18,331 nt of DNA, from assembly GCA_002429045.1 (NCBI GenBank), contig DIYM01000026.1, positions 11,591-29,921 of the forward strand, read 5' to 3'. Every line of letters starts with the position of its first letter. The first letter of the stretch is position 1. The stretch comes from Phycisphaerales bacterium UBA6054. Its GTDB lineage: Bacteria > Planctomycetota > Phycisphaerae > Phycisphaerales > UBA1924. Both the position numbers and the translations under genes were made by a program. Below, one piece after another: positions 1 through 5,979 of the stretch. The notes beneath the pieces are model-generated. The model had not been told where the DNA came from, did not search any database, and saw nothing but the letters and a program-made list of their open reading frames with translations.

Positions 1-1
1 T

Positions 2-931
2 GCGACCGAGGCGGGCGCGAGCCGCGAGCATGTCGACATCGTGCTCACGCTCGGGGAGGCGTATCTGCGTCTGAGCGAGGACGCTTCGGCGGACGACCCG
101 GACCTGGAGGGCAACCTGGACCGGGCGGGCGGGTTCTTCCGGGCCGCGGACGGCACGTGGGAGGCGATGGATTCTGAGGAGACGCCCTACGTGCGCGCGA
201 TGCTGGCGTACCGGCTCTCCCAGGTGAGCCTGATCCGCGGGCGGAGCATGATCCTTCGGGGCGAGTCGCCCGAGTCGGCGCAGGATCTGATCGATGAGAG
301 CATCGCGTTGGCTTCGGGGTCCGAAGCGGCGTTCCGCCGGTTCAGCGAGGACGACCCGGCGAGCTACCGCTCGGCGCGCGAGCATTGGGTCGCGGCGCAT
401 CACCTCGGGCAGGCGCACTCGGGCCTGGCGGCGTTGTACGCGGAGGTCGATCGCCCCGAGCTGTCCACGCGTGAGCACGAGCGCGCGCTGGCGGGGTACC
501 AACGCTGCGTCGAGATCGCCCGGCGGATGGCATTGGACGCCGCGAACCTGGAGGCGGTTCGTGACCTCCAGATCTCTCTCAACAAAGTGGGCAACGAGAT
601 GATGGCCCTGGGTCGGCTGGATGATGCACGCGAGGCGTATTCGGAGAGCATGCAGCATCGGAGGGATCTTTACGCGTCGGATCCGGTCCAAAGGCACCTG
701 CGGGATCTCGGTGTGGGGCAGTTCAAGCTGGCTCAGATCGACGAGGCCCGCGCGGACGCCGCGGCGACGGACACCGAGCGTCGGGCGTTGCTGGAACTCT
801 CGGTGGCCCAGTACGAGGAGGCGCGCAGGCACTTCCGCGAGTACACCGAGCGGGGCGGGCCCGGCCAGCACCTGGTGGATCTCGTCGGGGGCGAGGTGGA
901 GCGGGTGCGGGGGCTGCTGGGGGGCGGCTGA
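2..931 (+). CDS. TPR-containing protein, C-terminal part (5' truncated by window edge)
   Basis: The frame is open from base 2 without an upstream stop, so the true start lies outside the window; the GTG at 41 is only the first internal start-like codon. The visible 309 residues are soluble, acidic and almost wholly helical. A tetratricopeptide-type helix pair is clear near the middle (from about nt 560), with the core 'SLNKVGNEMMALGRLDDA' followed by 'AYSESMQHRRDLYASDP'. This wording is typical of the TPR tails of large planctomycete Ser/Thr protein kinases, so the missing N-terminus may carry a kinase domain; that is inference from family resemblance. TPRs serve protein-protein contacts. The gene ends in TGA and is followed by a 106-bp gap with a perfect palindrome. 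It could instead be a free-standing TPR scaffold protein. Confidence 0.8.
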   Translation, partial: ATEAGASREHVDIVLTLGEAYLRLSEDASADDPDLEGNLDRAGGFFRAADGTWEAMDSEETPYVRAMLAYRLSQVSLIRGRSMILRGESPESAQDLIDESIALASGSEAAFRRFSEDDPASYRSAREHWVAAHHLGQAHSGLAALYAEVDRPELSTREHERALAGYQRCVEIARRMALDAANLEAVRDLQISLNKVGNEMMALGRLDDAREAYSESMQHRRDLYASDPVQRHLRDLGVGQFKLAQIDEARADAAATDTERRALLELSVAQYEEARRHFREYTERGGPGQHLVDLVGGEVERVRGLLGGG

Positions 932-943
932 GGCCCGATAACA

Positions 944-959
944 AACAACCCGGGTTGTT
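944..959. promoter_or_regulatory. 16-bp perfect palindrome, possible operator
   Basis: AACAACCCGGGTTGTT reads the same on both strands with no central loop. It lies 12 bp after the TPR gene stop and 78 bp before the ATG of the secreted repeat protein. A loop-free palindrome suits a dimeric DNA-binding protein better than a transcript hairpin, and no T-run follows. It sits in an AT-richer patch than its surroundings. The operator role is inference; no cognate regulator is known from the sequence. Confidence 0.45.
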
Positions 960-1012
960 GGCGTAGGGTAAAAGTCTTACTGGACGCTGGTATCCGGTGC
1001 TCGGGCCGGTCA

Positions 1013-1030
1013 TACTTTGTCAAGAGGAGA
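1013..1030 (+). promoter_or_regulatory. Possible -10 box and clear Shine-Dalgarno site of the secreted repeat protein
   Basis: TACTTT (1013-1018) fits the TAnnnT pattern and is directly followed by AGAGGAGA (1023-1030), a good ribosome binding site 7 nt before the ATG at 1038. The ribosome site decides this start over the in-frame TTG at 1017. The string GGCCGGT (1004-1010) just before the -10 recurs before the -10 boxes at 3095 and 9070. I see no convincing -35. Confidence 0.5.
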
Positions 1031-1037
1031 CGAGCAG

Positions 1038-3035
1038 ATGAACAAGATCGAGACCGGCGCGATCGCCGTTGTGGTGGCGTGCCTTGCGGGTTCTGCGGTC
1101 GGGCAGGACGATGCGTTCTGGACCGGTGCCGACGGGTCGTGGTCGACGGCGTCGAGTTGGTCGTTGGGTGTGGTGCCGAACAACAACGGCGACCAGACGT
1201 TCAATGCGTCGCTGCTCTCGCTCAAGAACCCGTACACGGTCACCCTCGACATCGATGTGGAGATCGAGAGCTTCACGCTCAACGGGCCCGGCGTCGCTCT
1301 GTCGCTGGACATCGATCGGGTGCTGACGGTCAACCGGGACGCGACCATCGCGAACGGCGACGTGTTCGGGTCCGGTGGCAAGGGCACCGAGGGGATCAAC
1401 GTCGCGGGAACGCTGACGCTTTCGGACGCGAATCTGATGGGAGCGGGCGAGTTGCGGGCTTCCGGCGGGGTCAACCTGTTCAGCGCCAGCAACATCGAGA
1501 TCTGTGACACCTGCGTGACGGGCGGCGGCTCATCGACGCTCGTCGGTTCGGGGGGGATCTCGCTGAACCAGGGCGGTCAGTTCAGCAATCAGGAGGGCGG
1601 CACGTTCACGATCGTCGCGGACGCCAACCGTTCGGTCTCCGGCGACGGGACGGGCACGTTCGAGAACCGGGGCACCCTCAGCAGCGTGGCGTCGTCGCGC
1701 GGTGTGACGGGGATCACCGATTTCGACAACGTGAACTTCTTGAACACGGGCACGCTCAACGTGTTCTCCGGGCAGGTGAATCTGAACACCGCGAACAACC
1801 TGGCTCCCGACGGTATCCTGAGCGACGGCACGTGGAACCTGTTCGACGGCGCGGTGCTCTCGTTCGGCGACAGCGTGTTCGACACGCTGGCGGCTGAGGT
1901 GAACATCTCCGGTCCGGACGCGACGTTCTTCGGGATCTCGCTGCTGAACCGGATCGAGGCCGAGGGCAAGCTCGGGATCTTCAACGGGCAGGACTTCGTG
2001 GCGGGCACGGGGCCCGCGTTCTCCAACGCGGGCGAGATCGAGGTCGGTGCCGGCTCGACGTTCGACGCGGCCAACAACCCGCTGGGGAACCTCGACGGCG
2101 ACGGGCTGTTCGGCGGCACGTTTGTCATCGAGGGCACGTTCTTCACCGGCGCGGATCAGATCCGCCTGCTCTCGTCCGATCTGACCCTGCGTGGGGCCGA
2201 GTCTGTGTTCTCCGGGATCTCGGCGCTCGAGCGGGTGGGTTCGTCGGGTCGCATCGCGATCGAGGGCGGGCGGGACTTCGACACGGTCGGCGACTTCAGC
2301 GTTTCGGATGGCGGGGTCGTCCGGATCGGTCTGGGCTCGACGTTCAACATCACGGGCGAGTTGACGAACAACGGGAGTTCGGGGCTGTTCGACGCGGCCG
2401 CGTTCGAGGTGCAGGGCACGCTGGTCGCGACCAACCTGAACATCGTCGAGATCTCGAACGAGTTGATTCTCGACGGTCTGGAGTCTCGGCTGCTGGACGG
2501 GAACGGGAACGACGCGATCGCGGGGCTCCGGCGCATCCGCGAAGACGGCGTCCTGCGTTTGCGCAACGGTCGTTCGCTCTCGAACCTGGACGGCCTGATC
2601 GTCGACGGCGTGCTGTCCATCGAGGGGGCTCCGCCCGCGTTCGGCGGGTCGCGCGGTGTGCCGCTGGGCACGGTGCGGGTGGACGGGGAGACCCGGTTCG
2701 GGGCGAGCTCTGTGCTCGAGATCGGCATCAACGGGACCGAGGAGTCGATGTACGGGCAGCTGTTGTCCGGCTCGGTCGAGGTCGCCGAGGGCGCGACGCT
2801 CTCGCTGGTCGTGGATCCCGCGGCGGCGATCGGGCTGGGTGACGAGTTTGTGCTCGTGCAGACCAACGAGATGGCCGGGGAGTTCACGACCGTCATCGGG
2901 CTCGACCTGGGCGATGGGCTCTCGTTCGAGGTGATCCAGGACGGCTCGGGTGTGTTCGCGCGGGTCGTGCCGGCGCCGGGGGTCGGGATGGTGCTGATGG
3001 CGCTCGGGCTGGGCGCTGCCCGTCGGCGTCGCTGA
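1038..3035 (+). CDS. Secreted repeat protein with PEP-CTERM-like C-terminal sorting signal
   Basis: A 665-residue exported protein of unknown specific function. The N-terminus is a signal peptide (residues 1 to about 22, charged start, hydrophobic core, likely cut after 'SAVG'). It is followed by a 'FWTGADGSWSTASSW' segment of the kind that opens many planctomycete beta-helical surface proteins. The body is rich in Gly, Asn, Asp, Ser and Thr with short beta-strand phrases ('GTFENRGTL', 'NTGTLNVFSG'), which suggests a beta-helix. Three repeat units start at residues 288, 382 and 476, exactly 94 apart. The last 22 residues hold 'VPAPG', a hydrophobic stretch and a terminal 'RRRR', the three-part layout of PEP-CTERM signals processed by exosortases, here with Ala in place of Glu. 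Start chosen from the Shine-Dalgarno site at 1023-1030. A role in cell surface or matrix is inference; no exosortase gene is in the window. Confidence 0.85.
   Translation: MNKIETGAIAVVVACLAGSAVGQDDAFWTGADGSWSTASSWSLGVVPNNNGDQTFNASLLSLKNPYTVTLDIDVEIESFTLNGPGVALSLDIDRVLTVNRDATIANGDVFGSGGKGTEGINVAGTLTLSDANLMGAGELRASGGVNLFSASNIEICDTCVTGGGSSTLVGSGGISLNQGGQFSNQEGGTFTIVADANRSVSGDGTGTFENRGTLSSVASSRGVTGITDFDNVNFLNTGTLNVFSGQVNLNTANNLAPDGILSDGTWNLFDGAVLSFGDSVFDTLAAEVNISGPDATFFGISLLNRIEAEGKLGIFNGQDFVAGTGPAFSNAGEIEVGAGSTFDAANNPLGNLDGDGLFGGTFVIEGTFFTGADQIRLLSSDLTLRGAESVFSGISALERVGSSGRIAIEGGRDFDTVGDFSVSDGGVVRIGLGSTFNITGELTNNGSSGLFDAAAFEVQGTLVATNLNIVEISNELILDGLESRLLDGNGNDAIAGLRRIREDGVLRLRNGRSLSNLDGLIVDGVLSIEGAPPAFGGSRGVPLGTVRVDGETRFGASSVLEIGINGTEESMYGQLLSGSVEVAEGATLSLVVDPAAAIGLGDEFVLVQTNEMAGEFTTVIGLDLGDGLSFEVIQDGSGVFARVVPAPGVGMVLMALGLGAARRRR
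1899..2690 (+). repeat. Tandem protein repeat, three units of 94 residues
   Basis: Units begin at nt 1899, 2181 and 2463 (282-nt steps). Matching cores are 'VNISGPDATFFGISLLNRI', 'LTLRGAESVFSGISALERV' and 'LILDGLESRLLDG...LRRI', each followed by an 'EG/DG..L.I..G.' phrase. Units one and two also share 'GAGSTFDA/GLGSTFNI' and a closing 'F.I.GTF/F.VQGTL'. The third unit is shorter and more diverged. A weaker copy of the unit's second half ('TANNLAPDGILSDGTW') lies just before unit one. DNA identity is modest, so this is an old protein-level repeat rather than a recent DNA duplication. Confidence 0.7.
2967..3032 (+). other. PEP-CTERM-like sorting signal (variant VPAPG)
   Basis: This encodes residues 644-665: 'VPAPG', about 12 hydrophobic residues ('MVLMALGLG') and 'AARRRR' at the very end. 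PEP-CTERM signals have a Pro-Glu-Pro-like motif, one membrane-spanning stretch and a basic tail, and are recognised by exosortases. Here the Glu is Ala, a variant I associate with planctomycetes. The tail also serves as evidence for the organism group. Confidence 0.75.
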
Positions 3036-3088
3036 CGCGGTTCGTGCCAGGCGTTTGGGCGGCCCGGGATCGGGCGTTGGTGGTGGGC

Positions 3089-3107
3089 GGCCGGTATGAT
3101 CGGCGGC
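3089..3107 (+). promoter_or_regulatory. Putative leaderless promoter of the antiporter (TATGAT box 7 nt before ATG)
   Basis: TATGAT at 3095-3100 is one base from the consensus -10 box and ends 7 nt before the ATG at 3108, so transcription would be expected to begin at or next to the start codon. No Shine-Dalgarno sequence precedes the ATG. The 13-base string GGCCGGTATGATC (3089-3101) occurs again, base for base, at 9064-9076 in front of the exbB-like gene. No good -35 is visible. Confidence 0.55.
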
Positions 3108-5024
3108 ATGGACGCTGCGTTGCTCACACTGGCCGCGGGAGGCGGCGGGACGGTGCCGATCGCGATCGGTCTGCTCGTTTTGCTGGGCGTGGGCGCGCAG
3201 TGGTTGGCGTGGCGTCTGCGTGTTCCGTCGATCCTGCTGCTGCTGCTGTTCGGGATCATCGCGGGCCCTGTGATGCGGTCGGTGCTCGGAGAGGGGCATC
3301 TGCTGGCGATCGATCCGGATTCGATTTTCGGCGCGGATTTGCTGCTCGCGTTGGTTGGGGTGTCGGTCGGGCTGATCCTGTACGAGGGTGGTCTGACGCT
3401 GAACTTCCGCGAGTTGCGGAAGACGTGGCGGCCGGTGACGCTGCTGGTGACGATCGGTGCCGTGGTGACCTGGGTGGTGGCCGGGTTGAGCGCTCGGTGG
3501 GTGCTGGGGCTGAGCTGGCCGGTGGCGGTGCAGTTGGGCGCGATCCTGATCGTGACGGGCCCGACGGTGATCGGGCCTCTGCTGTCGCACATCCGCCCGT
3601 CGGGGTCGACGGGGTTGATCCTGAAGTGGGAGGGGATCGTGATCGACCCGATCGGGGTCGCGGTCGCGGTGCTGGTGTTCGACGTGATCTCGCTGCCCGC
3701 GGACATGTCGGGCTTCGGGGCGGTGGCGAAGGTGATCGGGCTGACGATCGTGTTCGGGACGCTCTTCGGGGTGGTCGCGGCGATCGTGCTGCGTGAGCTG
3801 ATGACCCGCTTCCTCGTCCCCGACTCGCTCCAGAACCCGGTGTCGTTGATGCTTGTCGTGGCGACGTTCACCGCGTCGAACCAGGTGCAGCCCGAGTCCG
3901 GTCTGCTGGCGACTACGGTCATGGGGATCGTGCTCGCGAACCAGAAGAAGGTCGATGTGCACCACATCCTCGAGTTCAAAGAGAATCTGAGGATGCTGCT
4001 GATCGCGTTGTTGTTCATCGTGCTGGCGGCGCGGTTGCGGCTGGAGGACCTTCAGGCCCTGAGCCCGCTGGCGGTGTTCGGGTTCTTGGCCGTGCTGATC
4101 GTGATCGCACGCCCGGCGTCCGTGTTCTTGGCGACCGCGGGCACCGGGATGTCGTGGCGGGAGCGGCTGTTCTTGTCCTGGATGGCGCCCCGGGGCATCG
4201 TGGCGGCGGCGGCGTCATCGGTGTTCGCGATCGGGCTGACCAACGCGGGCGTGGAGGGCGGCGAGAAGCTGATCCCCCTGACGTTCGCCGTCATCATCGG
4301 GACGGTGGCGTTCTACGGGCTGACCGCGCCGGTCGCGGCGCGCTGGCTGGGTGTCTCCGACCAGAACCCGCAGGGCGTGCTGTTCGTGGGTGCGCCGCGT
4401 TGGGCGAGGCTGCTGGGCAAGCTGCTCGACGACCGGGGTGTCCGTGTTGTGATGATGGACACGAACCGTTCGAACGTGTCGTCGGCGCGGATGGGCGGGC
4501 TCGCGGCCGAGCACGGGAACGTGCTGACGCTCGGCGATCTCAGCGAGCTGGACATGCGGGGCGTGGGGCGTGTGTTCGCGGTGACGCCCAACGATGAGGT
4601 CAACACGCTGGTGCTGCAGCGTTTCAAGGGGTTCTTCGATACGGCTGGGCTGTACCGGTTGGCGCCCAAAGCCTCGAAGCCGACGGAGTCCGAGGACCGC
4701 CGGTTCCGCGTGCTGTTCGACGCCGAGGCGCATCACCAGATGATCGAGACGCGTGTCGTGGCCGGTTGGGTGTTCAAGGCGACGACGATCTCGGGCGAGT
4801 TCACCTACCGGGATTTCCGATCTTTGTACGGCCCGACCATGATCCCGATCGCGAGCGTGTCCCCCGGGGGCGCGGTCTCGTTCGCGACGGCCGGCAAGGC
4901 GATCGCGCCGGTTCCGGGTGACACGGTGATCGCGCTGGTCGATCCGGACGAGTTGCTCATGAGTCCGTTGGGCCCGGACGAGGGGGAGGACCCGGGGGAA
5001 TCGGCGGCGTCGAACGCGGGGTGA
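3108..5024 (+). CDS. Cation/proton antiporter (Na+/H+ or K+/H+ type) with C-terminal RCK/TrkA-like domain
   Basis: A 638-residue membrane protein of the monovalent cation:proton antiporter families (CPA). Residues 1 to about 410 hold 11-13 hydrophobic segments. 'GLILYEGGLTLN' and 'LKWEGIVIDPIGV' match the conserved helices of NhaP/KefB-like exchangers. Asp180 in 'VIDP' is the likely ion-binding acid, with Ile where many relatives have Asn or Asp. From about residue 420 a cytosolic Rossmann-like domain starts ('GVLFVGAP', then 'VRVVMMDTN'), as in RCK/TrkA-N domains that gate K+ and Na+ transport. Its nucleotide loop lacks the usual GxGxxG. A further domain of about 100 residues follows. The ATG at 3108 is preferred over that at 3096 because the latter lies inside a -10 box. 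Expected role: pH and salt homeostasis. The ion cannot be read from the sequence. It converges on nadK with a 10-bp gap. Confidence 0.88.
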   Translation: MDAALLTLAAGGGGTVPIAIGLLVLLGVGAQWLAWRLRVPSILLLLLFGIIAGPVMRSVLGEGHLLAIDPDSIFGADLLLALVGVSVGLILYEGGLTLNFRELRKTWRPVTLLVTIGAVVTWVVAGLSARWVLGLSWPVAVQLGAILIVTGPTVIGPLLSHIRPSGSTGLILKWEGIVIDPIGVAVAVLVFDVISLPADMSGFGAVAKVIGLTIVFGTLFGVVAAIVLRELMTRFLVPDSLQNPVSLMLVVATFTASNQVQPESGLLATTVMGIVLANQKKVDVHHILEFKENLRMLLIALLFIVLAARLRLEDLQALSPLAVFGFLAVLIVIARPASVFLATAGTGMSWRERLFLSWMAPRGIVAAAASSVFAIGLTNAGVEGGEKLIPLTFAVIIGTVAFYGLTAPVAARWLGVSDQNPQGVLFVGAPRWARLLGKLLDDRGVRVVMMDTNRSNVSSARMGGLAAEHGNVLTLGDLSELDMRGVGRVFAVTPNDEVNTLVLQRFKGFFDTAGLYRLAPKASKPTESEDRRFRVLFDAEAHHQMIETRVVAGWVFKATTISGEFTYRDFRSLYGPTMIPIASVSPGGAVSFATAGKAIAPVPGDTVIALVDPDELLMSPLGPDEGEDPGESAASNAG

Positions 5025-5034
5025 TCGGTCTCGC

Positions 5035-5931
5035 CTAGCGCTCGGGGGATTGCCCGAGCCTGCCGCTGGGCGGGGTGGCCCAGTGCATCTTGGCGAGCAG
5101 GGTGCGCCAGTAGGTAACGCCCGGGTCCGCGACGAACCGCGCGTGTCGCGAGCCCCCGCGGATGCGGACGGTGTCGCCCTCTTCGAGGAGGTGTTGGACC
5201 TGGCCGTCGAGGAGCATCGTGGTGCCCGAGCACTCTTGGGCGTTGATGGAGCGGACGGTGATCTCGATGGGGACGTCCGCGCTGAGCACGATCGGGCGGA
5301 AGCTGAGGGAGTGGGCGGCGATGGGTGTGATCGCCAGTGCGTCGACGCCCGGGGCGACGATGGGCCCGCCGGCGGAGAGGTTGTACGCGGTCGAACCGGT
5401 GGGCGTGGAGACGATCAGACCGTCGCCGGAGACGGTGGGCCCCGTGCCGGCGTCGATGCGGAGGTCGAGGGTGATCATCCGGTAGGGCGGCCCGGCGGTG
5501 ACGACGCATTCGTTGAGCGCGATGCCGCGGGACTTGGTGTTTCCCCGCGCGTCGACGACGGTGCACTCGATGGTGCGGTGGGTGTGGGTTCGCAGTTCGC
5601 CGCCGGTGAGGATCTCGCGGGCCTGTTCGCGGAAGGGGCCGAGCTCGTAGCCCGCCATGAAGCCGATCTTGCCCGCGTTGATGCCCAGGAGGGGGGCTCC
5701 CAGGTGGAGGCAGGCGCGGGCGGCGGAGAGGATGGTGCCGTCGCCCCCGAGCACGACGATCAGATCGACGTTGTCGGGCGTGCAGCGGTCGTCGATCGCG
5801 TCGGGCAGCTGGTCTGAACGGACCTCGGCGATCAGTTCGGCGTGCTGTTCGATGAGCGCGCGGACTTCGGACGCCGCTCCGGTGGCCTGCGGCTTGGCGT
5901 GGTTGGTGATCAGCAGCGTGGAGCGGGTCAC
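5035..5931 (-). CDS. nadK: NAD kinase
   Basis: A 298-residue cytosolic enzyme that phosphorylates NAD to NADP. Family hallmarks are in order: 'GGDGT' at 62-66 in 'IVVLGGDGTILSAAR' (phosphate donor site), 'LGINAGKIGFM' from about 82, the 'NE' pair at 140-141, and 'GDGLIVSTPTGSTAYNLSAG' from 169 (dinucleotide binding). Length is normal for bacterial NadK (about 290-305). The start is a GTG at 5931; no strong ribosome site precedes it. It follows dxs by 48 bp on the same strand and is probably co-transcribed with it. The link makes sense because IspC, the enzyme after Dxs, consumes NADPH. The last codons run into the hairpin at 5040-5059. Confidence 0.95.
   Translation of the reverse strand: MTRSTLLITNHAKPQATGAASEVRALIEQHAELIAEVRSDQLPDAIDDRCTPDNVDLIVVLGGDGTILSAARACLHLGAPLLGINAGKIGFMAGYELGPFREQAREILTGGELRTHTHRTIECTVVDARGNTKSRGIALNECVVTAGPPYRMITLDLRIDAGTGPTVSGDGLIVSTPTGSTAYNLSAGGPIVAPGVDALAITPIAAHSLSFRPIVLSADVPIEITVRSINAQECSGTTMLLDGQVQHLLEEGDTVRIRGGSRHARFVADPGVTYWRTLLAKMHWATPPSGRLGQSPER
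5040..5059. terminator. GC-rich hairpin at the antiporter/nadK convergence
   Basis: GCTCGGG (5040-5046) pairs with CCCGAGC (5053-5059) around a 6-nt loop. It lies 15 bp past the antiporter stop and inside the last codons of nadK, so it could form in both transcripts. No T-run follows on either side, so it is not a canonical intrinsic terminator. A terminator or 3'-end stabiliser role is inferred from position only. Confidence 0.35.
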
Positions 5932-5979
5932 GGCGCGGGTCCGATCGCGATGGGGGTGGGATCGTGGGCTGAGCAGCGC

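Noticed and set aside
961..1016. Possible sigma54 (-24/-12) promoter for the PEP-CTERM-type gene, as known for some proteobacterial PEP-CTERM clusters
   Set aside because: No GG-N10-GC pair with the right context before 1038; TACTTT at 1013-1018 is a better candidate.
3044..3796. Open frame of 250 codons on the plus strand within the antiporter gene
   Set aside because: Arg/Gly/Asp-rich translation in a shifted frame of a clear membrane transporter.
1530..4018. Two very long open frames on the minus strand (about 811 and 620 codons) opposite the secreted protein and antiporter genes
   Set aside because: Their translations are low-complexity (Arg, His, Asp, Pro or Ser, Thr, Pro) with no motif, as expected of antisense frames in GC-rich coding DNA. 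The plus strand holds clear families.
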